Positions 42,569-51,212 are shown, counted from the stretch's first letter. The stretch: DNA of 64,000 bases from Shimazuella kribbensis DSM 45090 (GCF_000428065.1 NZ_ATZF01000011.1:112189-176188); one strand, 5' to 3'. Notes: generated by a model not told the origin, from the sequence alone. Made by a program: numbers and translations.

Positions 42569-42967
42569 GTGGTAAAACGTAAAACATCCAACCAACGCGT
42601 GAAACGTCGTGTGAAAAAACACGTTGAATCTGGCGTGGTACACATCCGCTCCACTTTTAACAACACGATCATCACTATCGCTGATCCACGTGGTAATTCT
42701 ATCGCTTGGGCTAGTGCTGGTACGATGGGCTTTAAAGGTAGTCGTAAAAGCACTCCTTTTGCTGCTCAAATGGCTGCGGAACAAGCTGCTAAAACAGCAA
42801 TGGAAAGCGGTATGAAAAGTGTTGAAGTAATGGTAAAAGGTCCAGGAGCTGGACGTGAAGCAGCGATTCGATCACTACAAGCTGCGGGATTAGAAGTGAA
42901 CTTGATTAAAGACGTAACTCCAATCCCACACAATGGTTGTCGCCCACCAAAGCGTCGTCGTGTATAG
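42569..42967 (+). CDS. rpsK: Ribosomal protein uS11
   Basis: 30S platform protein. 132 residues: [38 protein letters not shown], and the end [22 protein letters not shown] start with AAGGAGGG. Confidence 0.97.
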   Translation: MVKRKTSNQRVKRRVKKHVESGVVHIRSTFNNTIITIADPRGNSIAWASAGTMGFKGSRKSTPFAAQMAAEQAAKTAMESGMKSVEVMVKGPGAGREAAIRSLQAAGLEVNLIKDVTPIPHNGCRPPKRRRV

Positions 42968-42984
42968 TGAGTCGTGACTGTTGG

Positions 42985-43012
42985 TTTATTTTACCGGTAG
43001 TTTGTGTATAAT
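42985..43012 (+). promoter_or_regulatory. Possible internal promoter before rpoA
   Basis: A perfect TATAAT (43007-43012) lies 86 bases before rpoA. The -35 is poor (TTTATT, 16 bases away). It could boost rpoA-rplQ transcription within the alpha operon. Confidence 0.4.
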
Positions 43013-43097
43013 GGATGGGACATGAGTCGTCATCATCTCTATACTTTTAAAAATACCGAATAATGCCCGGAACGCGACGTTCTGAAGGAGGGGCCGT

Positions 43098-44051
43098 ATG
43101 ATAGAAATTGAAAAACCTAGGATCGAAGCGGCAAAAATGAGCGACGATCATCGATACGGAAGATTCGTGGTGGAACCCCTAGAACGTGGATACGGAACAA
43201 CATTGGGTAATTCGCTGCGCCGTATCTTGCTCTCCTCTTTACCCGGCGCTGCTGTCACATCTGTGCAAATCGATGGGGTTTTGCACGAGTTTTCCACTAT
43301 TGCGGGTGTGGTAGAGGATACAACTGAGATTATCTTAAATCTAAAAAAGCTATCTCTGAAGATTCATTCCGATGAGGAAAAAGTATTAGAAATTGATATT
43401 GAGGGCGGTTCTGGGGGAAGAGCTGTTCTTGCTGGAGATATCCGAGCGGATAGCGATGTTGAGATTTTGAATCCAAATCTTCATATTGCAACGCTTGCAG
43501 GGGGCTCCCATTTACATATTCGCATGACAGCGAATCGTGGACGTGGTTATGTACCTGCTGAGCGAAACAAGTCTGAGGACTTGCCAATTGGTGTTATTCC
43601 TATCGATTCTATTTATACACCGATCGACAGAGTTAACTTTCAAGTTGAAAATACGCGTGTTGGACAAGTTACCAACTATGACAAACTAACTTTGGAAGTT
43701 TGGTCTGATGGTAGTTTGCACCCAGACGAAGCAGTTAGCTTAGGGGCTAAAATCTTAAATGAACATCTTATGCTTTTTGTTGGTTTGACTGAAGAAGCAC
43801 AAGGTGCGGAGATTATGGTTGAAAAAGAAGAGGATAAGAAAGAAAAAGTAATGGAAATGACCATCGAAGAACTTGATCTATCTGTCCGTTCTTATAACTG
43901 CTTGAAACGTGCTGGTATCAACACCGTACAAGAGCTAACACAAAAGTCTGAAGAAGATATGATGAAAGTACGTAACTTAGGACGTAAATCCCTAGAAGAA
44001 GTGCAAGAAAAACTAGTGGAACTCGGACTTGGATTACGTGAAGAAGATTAA
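43098..44051 (+). CDS. rpoA: RNA polymerase alpha subunit
   Basis: Assembles the polymerase and binds UP elements. 317 residues: N-terminal dimerisation domain with [29 protein letters not shown], a linker near 230, and the C-terminal helix-hairpin-helix domain ([35 protein letters not shown]) with the Arg that contacts DNA. Confidence 0.98.
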   Translation: MIEIEKPRIEAAKMSDDHRYGRFVVEPLERGYGTTLGNSLRRILLSSLPGAAVTSVQIDGVLHEFSTIAGVVEDTTEIILNLKKLSLKIHSDEEKVLEIDIEGGSGGRAVLAGDIRADSDVEILNPNLHIATLAGGSHLHIRMTANRGRGYVPAERNKSEDLPIGVIPIDSIYTPIDRVNFQVENTRVGQVTNYDKLTLEVWSDGSLHPDEAVSLGAKILNEHLMLFVGLTEEAQGAEIMVEKEEDKKEKVMEMTIEELDLSVRSYNCLKRAGINTVQELTQKSEEDMMKVRNLGRKSLEEVQEKLVELGLGLREED

Positions 44052-44079
44052 TCCTAAGTAGCGGGGGAGGGAAATAATC

Positions 44080-44472
44080 ATGGCATACTCCAAGTTAGGA
44101 CGTAACAGCAGTGCGAGAAAAGCACTTCTTCGTGACCTTGTGACTGACTTGATCCTAAACGAGAGAATCGAGACAACCGAAGCAAAAGCTAAGGAACTCC
44201 GTTCGATTGCTGACAAGTTGATCACACTTGGAAAACGCGGCGATCTCCACGCTCGTCGTCAAGCATCTGAGTTTGTTCGTACCAATCGTTCCTATACAGA
44301 GAACGAAGGGGAAGAAACTACTCATCACAAAAACATTGATGCAGTTAAAAAGTTGTTTGAAGATATCGCACCACGTTACCAAGAGCGCAATGGTGGATAC
44401 ACTCGTATTTTAAAACTAGGACCACGTCGTGGCGACGGTGCTCCAATGGTTTTCATTGAACTTGTAAAGTAA
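44080..44472 (+). CDS. rplQ: Ribosomal protein bL17
   Basis: 50S surface protein, last gene of the alpha operon. 130 residues: [39 protein letters not shown], and [27 protein letters not shown] precedes the ATG; a terminator and copy B of the intergenic element follow. Confidence 0.97.
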   Translation: MAYSKLGRNSSARKALLRDLVTDLILNERIETTEAKAKELRSIADKLITLGKRGDLHARRQASEFVRTNRSYTENEGEETTHHKNIDAVKKLFEDIAPRYQERNGGYTRILKLGPRRGDGAPMVFIELVK

Positions 44473-44482
44473 TAGAATTTTT

Positions 44483-44521
44483 AAAGGGGAGGGCAGGATC
44501 GGACCGGTCCACCCTTTTTTA
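44483..44521 (+). terminator. Terminator after rplQ
   Basis: AAAGGG (44483-44488) pairs with CCCTTT (44512-44517); inside, GGACC/GGTCC is self-complementary. The T-run extends to 44521. Eleven bases after the rplQ stop. Confidence 0.65.
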
Positions 44522-44575
44522 TTTCAATAAAAACAGTTTCTTTATCTTATGTAGGAATGTAGCTGTATTTAGAAC

Positions 44576-44600
44576 GCTTGCCAATCGGCAAGTTTTCTTA
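44576..44600 (+). repeat. Terminator hairpin of the dispersed element, copy B
   Basis: CTTGCC-AATC-GGCAAG (44577-44592) followed by TTTTCTTA. It matches the 3' end of the elements at 8880-8950 and 60305-60377 but lacks their 5' half. Here it lies about 100 bases after rplQ, behind another terminator. Confidence 0.55.
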
Positions 44601-44706
44601 TATAAATAGTGTGAATAGAGATCTTATTTACGAATGAAACAGAGTCTCTATCTGTCTAAAAGGAAAGAACAAGCCACATCAGTAAGTTTCACTTGGGAGT
44701 ATTTGT

Positions 44707-45546
44707 ATGGGAACAGATATCACTTTACAAAACGTATGGTTTCACTACTATCCAAACACTCAGGCTAAAGAGAATTGGGCCGTTAAGGATGTCAGTCTTA
44801 CCTTTTCACAGGGTGAGTATATCAGTATTATTGGCTCCAATGGTTCTGGTAAATCGTCTTTAGCGTGCCTTTTAAATGGGCTATTTATCCCCTCAGAGGG
44901 TAAACTTTTTATCAATGGCACGGCAATCGACAGTGATCAAGATCGCTGGGAAATGAAACGTCGAGTAGGGATGATTTTCCAAAATCCAGATAATCAGATT
45001 GTTGCGCCTTCTGTACTTGATGATATCGCTTTTGGTATGGAAAACTTAGGTGTAACGAGAGAAGACATGCAAATTCGTATTCAGCAAGTTCTTCAGCAAG
45101 TTGGGCTGACAGGTTTTGAAAAAAAAGAACCTCATCATTTATCAGGTGGTCAAAAGCAAAGATTGGCAATTGCAGGTATACTAGCCATGCAGCCGGATGT
45201 AATCTTATTTGATGAATCTACATCGATGCTAGATCCCGATGGTCGTAATTCCATTTTACAGTTGATGAGTGAGCTGCATGATGTTGGTATTACGGTTATA
45301 CATATTACACATCAGGCATCAGAAGCATTTCGTGCCGATCGCATTATTGTACTCCATCAAGGAAGCGTGATGCTTGATCTCCCAAAGAAATCACTTTATG
45401 CAAATGCTGCACAACTTGATCAATGGGGTTTGGATGTACCTCTAAGCATACAACTTCATCAAGCATTGCGGAAAAAAGGCTGGCAGGTATCCGATAAAGT
45501 AGAGAGTGAAGAACAATTGGTGAGTGAATTATGGACATTGATGTAA
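44707..45546 (+). CDS. ecfA1: ECF transporter ATPase EcfA1
   Basis: One of two ATPases of the energizing module for energy-coupling-factor vitamin and metal transporters. 279 residues: Walker A GSNGSGKSS, signature HLSGGQKQRLAIAG, Walker B DVILFDESTSMLD, H-loop HITHQ. The signal-loop region FQNPDNQIVAPSV is the Q-loop of EcfA1. Overlaps ecfA2 by 16 bases. Confidence 0.93.
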   Translation: MGTDITLQNVWFHYYPNTQAKENWAVKDVSLTFSQGEYISIIGSNGSGKSSLACLLNGLFIPSEGKLFINGTAIDSDQDRWEMKRRVGMIFQNPDNQIVAPSVLDDIAFGMENLGVTREDMQIRIQQVLQQVGLTGFEKKEPHHLSGGQKQRLAIAGILAMQPDVILFDESTSMLDPDGRNSILQLMSELHDVGITVIHITHQASEAFRADRIIVLHQGSVMLDLPKKSLYANAAQLDQWGLDVPLSIQLHQALRKKGWQVSDKVESEEQLVSELWTLM

Positions 45547-46391
45547 AAGAACTTTCGTATGTATACCAAAAAGGAACTCCCTTTGAAGAGCAAGCCTTAA
45601 GTAATGTTTCTCTTGCTATTCCACATGGGAAAATACAAGCGATCGTTGGAAAGACAGGTTCGGGGAAATCAACACTTATCGGTCTTCTATCGGGTTTATT
45701 GCGGCCCTCTTCTGGAAGTATCACGATAGGTGATTATCATGTAACATCCAAAACAAAGAAAATCCCCTTCCGGTCTAAGGTAGGGGTTGTTTTTCAATAT
45801 CCAGAACAACAACTATTTGCTGAGACGGTATTTAAAGATATTGCTTACGGGCCTAGTAATCAAGGAGTTTCTTTGAAAGGGATAGAAGATCGTGTGCAGC
45901 AGGCAATAAAGATGGTGGGGCTTGATGAAACACTGCTTTCAAAATCTCCTTTTGGTTTAAGTGGTGGACAGATGAGGAGAGTGGCTCTCGCTGGTGTACT
46001 AGCGATGGAACCCTCTATTCTGATCCTAGACGAACCAACAGCAGGGCTTGATCGAGCAGGAAGTGAACAATTGCTCTCATTGATCCAGTCTTTGCATGAA
46101 AAAAATCAAGTAACCATTATTTTAGTTACCCATCAGATGGATGAAGTAGCACGACTAGCAGATCAAGTATTGGTAATGGATAAGGGAGAATCTGCGTTTT
46201 ATGGAACACCAATCGAGCTTTTTTCGGACAAAGAGAGGTTAAGAGAATTTGGTTTGGAGCTTCCAACAATAACAAAATTAATCAATCACCTTAATCATCG
46301 GATTAATTCTCCTATTCCAACTTCTATATTTGAATTGGATCAACTTGTTGCATACCTAGAGAAAAGGCGAAAGGAGACTGAAAATGAGTAG
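45531..46391 (+). CDS. ecfA2: ECF transporter ATPase EcfA2
   Basis: Second ATPase of the ECF module, 286 residues. Walker A GKTGSGKST, Q-loop FQYPEQQLFAETV typical of EcfA2, signature GLSGGQMRRVALAG, Walker B ILILDEPTAGLD, H-loop LVTHQ. Starts inside ecfA1 and overlaps ecfT by eight bases. Confidence 0.93.
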   Translation: MDIDVKELSYVYQKGTPFEEQALSNVSLAIPHGKIQAIVGKTGSGKSTLIGLLSGLLRPSSGSITIGDYHVTSKTKKIPFRSKVGVVFQYPEQQLFAETVFKDIAYGPSNQGVSLKGIEDRVQQAIKMVGLDETLLSKSPFGLSGGQMRRVALAGVLAMEPSILILDEPTAGLDRAGSEQLLSLIQSLHEKNQVTIILVTHQMDEVARLADQVLVMDKGESAFYGTPIELFSDKERLREFGLELPTITKLINHLNHRINSPIPTSIFELDQLVAYLEKRRKETENE

Positions 46392-47178
46392 GATTGTAAT
46401 CGGACAGTTTATGCCGGGTAATTCGATCCTCCATCGGTTTGATCCTCGGGCAAAACTCCTATTTGTATTTCTGTTCTTCTTTCTCATCTTTTTCGTAAAT
46501 AATATATCTACCTATCTTGTAATCTATCTTTTTGTTTTCTTCTGTATTGGACTATCACAAATACGAATTCGTCTTTTTCTTGGGTCTATTAAGCCGGTCT
46601 TGTTTATTATTATATTTACCTCTATTTTGCATTTGGTCATGACCAAAGGAGGAACTATTCTTTTAACTACCCCATTTTTTACGGTATATGAAGAAGGAGT
46701 TCGACAAGCAGCTTTTATTTCTTCTCGTTTTCTTATACTAGTAGTCATGGCGTCCTTGTTAACTTTTACAACGTCTTCCCTTGATCTCACGGATGCGCTG
46801 GAACAACTCATGGGGCCACTTCGCAAAATTCGTGTACCTGTCCACGAACTGGCTCTGATGATGTCGATTGCCCTTCGCTTTATTCCTACTTTGTGGGAAG
46901 AAACCGAAAAAATCAAAAATGCTCAGTTAGCACGAGGAGCAAATCTGGAGAGTGGCAATATATTTAAACGATTAACAGCCTATATTCCTATTTTTATTCC
47001 ATTGTTTCTTTCTTCTTTTCGTAGAGCGGAGGAGTTAGCAATGGCGATGGAAGCACGGGCTTACCGGGGCGGTATTGGTCGAACCAAATTTCGTCTGTTA
47101 GAGTATAAAAGAAAAGATTACATGTTGATAGTGATCTTTCTTCTTTTAGTAATTGGTATAGGATGGCTTCGTTCATGA
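46384..47178 (+). CDS. ecfT: ECF transporter transmembrane protein EcfT
   Basis: Membrane coupling protein that links the ATPases to substrate-binding S components, which are encoded elsewhere. 264 residues, first segment GNSILHRFDPRAKLL, about five hydrophobic helices, and the two coupling motifs with the Ala-Arg-Gly signature (NAQLARGANLES and AMEARAYRGG). Overlaps truA by ATGA. Confidence 0.93.
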   Translation: MSRIVIGQFMPGNSILHRFDPRAKLLFVFLFFFLIFFVNNISTYLVIYLFVFFCIGLSQIRIRLFLGSIKPVLFIIIFTSILHLVMTKGGTILLTTPFFTVYEEGVRQAAFISSRFLILVVMASLLTFTTSSLDLTDALEQLMGPLRKIRVPVHELALMMSIALRFIPTLWEETEKIKNAQLARGANLESGNIFKRLTAYIPIFIPLFLSSFRRAEELAMAMEARAYRGGIGRTKFRLLEYKRKDYMLIVIFLLLVIGIGWLRS

Positions 47179-47936
47179 GGAAAATTAAATTGATTATCGC
47201 TTATGATGGCACGGATTTCTCCGGTTTTCAGCGACAACCGGGACGTCGCACGATACAAGGGGTAATGGAAGAGACACTCAGTAGAATATTAGGCGAAGAG
47301 ATTATTATTGAGGGATCAGGTCGAACCGATGCAGGTGTACATGCTTTGGGGCAAGTATGCCACTTTGTCACGACAAAGCCAGTTCCAGCAGGGCGATTTC
47401 CCTATATACTCCGTCATACTCTTCCTCCTGATCTTATTGTGGCAGACAGTGAAGAAGTAGGTGCCGATTTTCATGCTAGAAAAAGTGCTCATTGGAAAAC
47501 TTATCGTTATCAAGTAGAAACTGGGGCAGTACCAAGACTTCACATGCGGCGATTTGCTTATCATTATCCTGCGCCAAACATCAACCTGAGTGCAATGAAG
47601 CAAGCTGCTGCACATTTGATAGGTAAGCATGATTTCACCTCTTTTTGCTCTGCTAAGACAGAGATAGAGGATAAAGTACGGACCATTTATGATGTGACTG
47701 TATGGGAAGAAGAGGCTTTCCGTTATGTCGAAGTAACCGGAAGTGGATTTCTTTATAATATGGTACGGATCATCGTAGGTACATTACACGATGTGGGTAA
47801 AGACAAGCTCAAAGCAAAGGATATTCCCCAAATAATAGCAGCATGTGATCGCCAAGCAGCTGGGTCGACCTTTCCTCCGGAAGGTTTACACCTTGTGAAA
47901 GTTGGATACAAGCAAAGAAATAAAAGTCTTCTTTGA
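47175..47936 (+). CDS. truA: tRNA pseudouridine(38-40) synthase
   Basis: Isomerises U38-U40 of tRNA anticodon arms. 253 residues from the ATG at 47175, which overlaps the ecfT stop and gives the standard start RKIKLIIAYDGTDFSGFQRQP; an ATG four codons earlier is the alternative. The catalytic Asp is in GSGRTDAGVHALGQV (about residue 52). Normally rplM follows directly; here 3.4 kb of accessory DNA intervenes. Confidence 0.94.
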   Translation: MRKIKLIIAYDGTDFSGFQRQPGRRTIQGVMEETLSRILGEEIIIEGSGRTDAGVHALGQVCHFVTTKPVPAGRFPYILRHTLPPDLIVADSEEVGADFHARKSAHWKTYRYQVETGAVPRLHMRRFAYHYPAPNINLSAMKQAAAHLIGKHDFTSFCSAKTEIEDKVRTIYDVTVWEEEAFRYVEVTGSGFLYNMVRIIVGTLHDVGKDKLKAKDIPQIIAACDRQAAGSTFPPEGLHLVKVGYKQRNKSLL

Positions 47937-47950
47937 GGAAGGCTTTTTTG
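47924..47950 (+). terminator. Terminator after truA
   Basis: AAGTCTTC (47924-47931) pairs with GAAGGCTT (47938-47945, one G-T pair) and overlaps the truA stop, followed by TTTTTG. This closes the long ribosomal-ECF run before the accessory pocket. Confidence 0.75.
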
Positions 47951-48103
47951 TTTTTAAAAGCTATTTATAAAGAGTGTGTCTCCTTGGCAAATCGAAAATT
48001 ACTAGTAAAAAATGATAAAGACTTTTTATTATTCAGTTTATAATTTATACTTGAAATAGTAATCGTTCCCTACCCTTCCTAGAAGGGAGAGAGGAGAAGT
48101 ATC

Positions 48104-48211
48104 ATGGACAGGAAGACTCGCGTTCTGAAGGTTCTGACCGAACGTCTGGAGGCGATCTCTCAGGAATCGCCCACCAACTCCCTGATGTATATTAAAATTT
48201 CATATAAATAG
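48104..48211 (+). CDS. Small GC-rich gene, 35 residues, unknown
   Basis: AGGAGAAG stands 5 bases before an ATG opening a 35-residue product (MDRKTRVLKVLTERL, then EAISQESPTNSLMY, then IKISYK). The first 28 codons are GC-rich with CTG, ACC and CGT, unlike neighbouring genes; the last eight are AT-rich. A terminator begins 6 bases after the stop, and TATAAT is found at 48039-48044. It looks like the 5' part of a gene from a higher-GC source fused to local sequence, or a small functional gene. No family recognised. Confidence 0.5.
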   Translation: MDRKTRVLKVLTERLEAISQESPTNSLMYIKISYK

Positions 48212-48216
48212 AGGAG

Positions 48217-48254
48217 ATAGCTCTTTACTTATTGTAGAAGGGCTATTCTTTTTC
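48217..48254 (+). terminator. Terminator after the 35-codon gene
   Basis: ATAGCTCTT (48217-48225) pairs with AAGGGCTAT (48238-48246, one G-T pair), then TCTTTTTCC. The remaining stretch to 48546 holds only a GATAGT/ACTATC stem (48305-48330) and a nearly palindromic 18-mer around TTGTTAACAA (48357-48374); I see no gene there. Confidence 0.7.
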
Positions 48255-48546
48255 CAAAGTTAATTTCTTTCGATCAAACATAGATAATTTCATATGTATT
48301 GTTAGATAGTTATCTGGAAGAATGACTATCATGCGTGAAACTCGACTCCTCAGGCGGCCGTTGTTAACAATGGCATGTGATCTACCATAAAAAGAGGTTT
48401 AATCTAAGTAAATGGTTCTATCATAATTAGAGTAGAAAGATATTTATAATTATAATGTTTTCGATATTAACACTATTAAATCCTTAATAGATCTGATAGA
48501 TTAGTAGTTGTCTCATCCCTGTGTTTGCTGGAGGTAAGCAAAAAAT

Positions 48547-49203
48547 ATGTACACTCTGAATGATAAATTCGGCTGTTTTGAGGGTAAAAGATTGATCTTG
48601 TTCGATTTGGATGGACCAATCGCAATGCAGCCTAAGGGTCATAAGTCTGCTAGGTTGGATGAAGATGAGAGATACGTTCAACTACTAGGCGACTACCCGC
48701 TCACTCATCCTCATGAACTATTGGTGAAACTTGTCAAAGAGGAAAATCCTGTATTGCAGGATGTAGAGAGGCTTGTTACAAGCAAAGAACGATTGTCTGC
48801 CGAGTCCGCAATCCTGACACCGTTGGCCAAAGAGTTTGTAGAAACACTTGAACAGCTACACTTTGGGTTGGCTGTTACCAGCAACGGGAGTATCGAAGCG
48901 GTAGACAGGTTTCTAGAGAAAAACAGCGTGACGTCTTTTGGGGAGCATGTCTATACACGTACTTCAGATCGGATCTTGCTCAAGCCAGATCCGGATTGTA
49001 TCCAAAGAGCAATTGCAAACACGGGAATTGCTGCATCTGACAGCCTGATGATTGGTGATTCATGGTCAGATGTAGTTGCAGCGAAGTCTGCAGGAGTTGC
49101 TTTTCTCGGGTTTGCTTGGACAGAAGAGAAGAAACAAGAGTTGCTTGAAGCTGGAGCACAATTGCTCGTGAGTTCATGGGAAGAGCTACTTCGTCAGCGA
49201 TAA
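48547..49203 (+). CDS. HAD-superfamily hydrolase, phosphoglycolate-phosphatase-like
   Basis: Probable small-molecule phosphatase. 218 residues with all four HAD motifs: motif I FDLDGP (Asp20 nucleophile, Asp22 acid), motif II TSNGS, motif III Lys in LLKPDPD, motif IV GDSWSD. The helical cap lies between motifs I and II. Motif I has DGP rather than the usual DGT. GGAGG lies 12 bases before the ATG. Base composition is somewhat richer in GC than the neighbouring loci. Confidence 0.82.
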   Translation: MYTLNDKFGCFEGKRLILFDLDGPIAMQPKGHKSARLDEDERYVQLLGDYPLTHPHELLVKLVKEENPVLQDVERLVTSKERLSAESAILTPLAKEFVETLEQLHFGLAVTSNGSIEAVDRFLEKNSVTSFGEHVYTRTSDRILLKPDPDCIQRAIANTGIAASDSLMIGDSWSDVVAAKSAGVAFLGFAWTEEKKQELLEAGAQLLVSSWEELLRQR

Positions 49204-49210
49204 GGGAAAC

Positions 49211-49252
49211 AGGCACTGCTTTGAAACCGGTAAGGATTTAAAAGCAGTGCCT
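49211..49252 (+). terminator. Long stem after the HAD gene
   Basis: AGGCACTGCTTT (49211-49222) and AAAGCAGTGCCT (49241-49252) form a perfect 12-bp stem with an 18-base loop. The following bases are only moderately T-rich, so it may protect the transcript end rather than terminate. Confidence 0.5.
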
Positions 49253-49274
49253 GCTTATATTTAATAAAATTGTA

Positions 49275-49307
49275 CAGGGATACTGGATTGTCCAGTATCC
49301 CTGTTTT
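49275..49307. terminator. Bidirectional terminator between convergent genes
   Basis: A perfect 13-bp stem (49275-49287 with 49291-49303), three-base loop, then TTTTG on the plus strand and ACAATTTTATT on the minus strand. It lies between the HAD gene and the minus-strand gene at 49326. Confidence 0.8.
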
Positions 49308-49325
49308 GTCTTCTCAGGTAAAGAC

Positions 49326-49535
49326 TTAGGAGTTGATCATCTGAAGCGCCTTATCCAGCAGCTCCTGATCCCCATCGTTAAGAGGGCGACTATCTACCCG
49401 CCATTGGATCAAGTGAGGTGCCAAACCCTTAGGACCTTTCCTATAAGCATTAAGGGTGCTTGCAGCGTCTCGTAGAGGGGTTGAACCTTGTACAAGAAGC
49501 ATTGCAATCTCACTATATTCGATCGTTTGACTCAT
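49326..49535 (-). CDS. Small unknown protein, 69 residues
   Basis: ATG-started frame on the minus strand, SQTIEYSEIAMLLVQGSTPLR to LNDGDQELLDKALQMINS; soluble, mixed charge, no family recognised. The ribosome binding site is weak (GAAAGATA), but the product has balanced amino-acid use and the shared terminator lies just beyond its stop. Possibly a phage or plasmid-type accessory gene. Confidence 0.45.
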   Translation of the reverse strand: MSQTIEYSEIAMLLVQGSTPLRDAASTLNAYRKGPKGLAPHLIQWRVDSRPLNDGDQELLDKALQMINS

Positions 49536-49644
49536 GTTCTATCTTTCTGTGTTGGGTGATAGGATAGCATCTATATTGTAAGACATTTAGGTTTGGAAAG
49601 TGTTATGAGCAGTGTAAGGTAGCGTAAAGGTTTTGTTAATTGTG

Positions 49645-49675
49645 AAGGACACCAAGTTTCTGGTGTCCTTTTTCT
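49645..49675 (+). terminator. Orphan terminator
   Basis: AAGGACACCA (49645-49654) pairs perfectly with TGGTGTCCTT (49661-49670), loop of six, then TTTCTTG. No plus-strand gene ends nearby, so its gene has probably been lost. It also shows that the frame which is open from 49633 does not start there. Confidence 0.75.
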
Positions 49676-49764
49676 TGTCAATCACAAATACTTTTGTCAT
49701 CGATTTCTATCTGGGATTGTATCTCCATAGTGTGATGATTAGAATAAACTTCTCTTACTTTGCT

Positions 49765-50148
49765 TATATCCCTGTTGTTTACACACCATACCTTATGATA
49801 AAAGCTAAATTGGTGTTGGGTTGTGGGGATAGTGTTTTTCTTAATGATCCGATTACTGGGCAGGGCAGCAACCTAGTTTCGTATGGTGCAGAACAATTAG
49901 CTGAAACGATATTAGAAAGCAAACATTTAGCTTGGAATCTTAATATTGGGGAGTCTTATTGAAGTCGAGTAAAACAAAGTGTAGAGGCAGTAACGAAATG
50001 GACAAATGCGATGACTCTTCCAATGCCAGAACATGTTATGCAATTCATGTTTGCATGTGCACAGGATCAAGCAAAAGCTAACGAATTTGCTAAATGGTTT
50101 GATGATCCAACCATAGCACATGATATCTATTTCCCTCCTAAACCATAA
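49765..50148 (+). pseudogene. C-terminal remnant of an FAD-dependent monooxygenase (styrene monooxygenase-like)
   Basis: The frame contains the FAD-binding motif of this group, KLVLGCGDSVFLNDPITGQGSN, at about 49801-49866, followed by SYGAEQLAETI. An in-frame TGA at 49960 (probably once TGG) is followed in the same frame by SRVKQSVEAVTKWTNAM, MPEHVMQFMFACAQD and FAKWFDDPTIAHDIYFPP up to TAA at 50146, matching the family C-terminus. The N-terminal two thirds, with the GxGxxG dinucleotide site, are absent. A decayed gene fragment. The following bases 50149-50322 show nothing. Confidence 0.65.
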
Positions 50149-50322
50149 AGAATGATATAAAATAGTAAGTTAGTATTATGATGGCTTTTATTTTTTTGCA
50201 AGATTACTTGTTCTCTAATCGGCAGGATTATTAACATTTTTTTGATTAATCGGCGAAAAACCAAATAGATGTTGATCTGTTTGGTTTACATTATACGCCT
50301 CTATGCGAGCTCATTATTTTTT

Positions 50323-50362
50323 CAGTCCGGTTTCTTATCTACGTAGATAAGAAACCGGACTG
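50323..50362. repeat. Perfect 40-bp palindrome
   Basis: The 20 bases from 50323 (CAGTCCGG at the outside, TACGTA at the centre) are exactly complementary to the next 20. A further AACCGGACT half lies at 50383-50391. It is preceded on the plus strand by TTTTTT rather than followed by T in either direction, so it is not an ordinary terminator. It marks the edge of the GC-rich segment that continues to about 50725. Confidence 0.85.
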
Positions 50363-50398
50363 TCCGGAACCGTGGACTGATCAACCGGACTTCGCTGG

Positions 50399-50695
50399 TC
50401 AGATCGAAGTGGAGATCCACGCAATGTAGGCCACAAGAGTCAGGAAGGCGATGATGCTCCATTCCATCCACCCAGAGGCTTCCCACCAGAACTTCAGATC
50501 CTTGTGGAAGTCCCATCGAATCTCCATCAACCACAGAGGGAGGAGAATGCAGGGAATCACAAGGGCAAGTGTACTGAAGCCGAAGAACAGAATGAGAGAC
50601 CAGAACAGAGTGGTCAATACGAATACGAGTGCCCACCTGTAAATAAGGTTCTGGTGCAGAGACAGGACAAACTTCGACAGGGCGGTCGGGATCAT
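50399..50695 (-). CDS. Trp-rich small membrane protein, GC-rich
   Basis: Unknown family. From the ATG at 50695, which has GGAG 6 bases upstream, the product has 98 residues: three hydrophobic segments (WALVFVLTTLFWSLILFFGF, LALVIPCILLPLWLM, SIIAFLTLVAYIAWI) with a short WDFHKDLKFWWEASGWMEW loop. A TTG at 50725 would add ten residues but has no ribosome binding site. Codon use is rich in CTG, TGG and GTC, unlike the AT-rich surroundings; signs of transfer, perhaps phage. A promoter lies upstream. Confidence 0.55.
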   Translation of the reverse strand: MIPTALSKFVLSLHQNLIYRWALVFVLTTLFWSLILFFGFSTLALVIPCILLPLWLMEIRWDFHKDLKFWWEASGWMEWSIIAFLTLVAYIAWISTSI

Positions 50696-50736
50696 GTTCC
50701 ACTCCATAGAGTTTGGTTCGGACAATTAATACTTAT

Positions 50737-50764
50737 AGTATAATGGAGTATCCATTTTTGTAAA
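50737..50764 (-). promoter_or_regulatory. Promoter of the Trp-rich membrane protein gene
   Basis: On the minus strand TTTACA (50764-50759), 16 bases, TATACT (50742-50737). Predicted transcript start near 50730, giving a leader of about 35 bases to the ATG at 50695. Confidence 0.55.
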
Positions 50765-50960
50765 CTTTATATCATCACCTGAGCAAGTAGGAGAAATTTC
50801 GTTCTCATCACTCCATATCTTTTCCATACTTTTGGTACTAGTTCTCTGCAATGCAAGTTAAATTTTACCTCACATGAATGAAAGGCTGGTTCATTTTTTA
50901 TCTAATATGTAAAATATCTGATGGACTAGAGCAGCAACCCTGTTAAAGAGGGGATGGAAA

Positions 50961-51158
50961 ATGAGCATGACAACTATTTTTATTACTGGTATCCTTATCT
51001 TAGTCTTTATTTATGCGATTATTATCGCAGTCGTTCTCATTTACGCGAAATCTTCAGGGAAAGATCCAAAACCAACCATTACTACTTTGATTGTAGTATT
51101 GGTGATATTTTTGCTCGTTCTCGTTTACATATATAGCGATTATATGAATACGAACTAG
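50961..51158 (+). CDS. Small membrane protein, two helices
   Basis: 65 residues with two strong hydrophobic segments (about 5-28 and 41-58) around a basic loop KSSGKDPKP, ending DYMNTN. GAGGGGATGG lies just before the ATG. No family recognised; the overlapping frame at 50954 is a shadow. Position between accessory DNA and the rplM promoter. Confidence 0.6.
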   Translation: MSMTTIFITGILILVFIYAIIIAVVLIYAKSSGKDPKPTITTLIVVLVIFLLVLVYIYSDYMNTN

Positions 51159-51212
51159 AACGTAAAATAATTTTCTTTGTTATATCAAAAATTAGTATCT
51201 TTGGCTATTCCA

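Noticed and set aside
49633-49764. N-terminal part of the frame open from 49633
   Set aside because: It begins within an orphan terminator hairpin; only the part from about 49765 resembles a protein family.
49960-49962. TGA read as selenocysteine or tryptophan
   Set aside because: No SECIS-like hairpin is visible, the gene also lacks its N-terminal two thirds, and all other genes use TGA as stop.
50954-51136. Alternative overlapping frame of the small membrane protein
   Set aside because: Tyr-rich, non-hydrophobic product with no suitable ribosome binding site; the 50961 frame gives two clean membrane helices.
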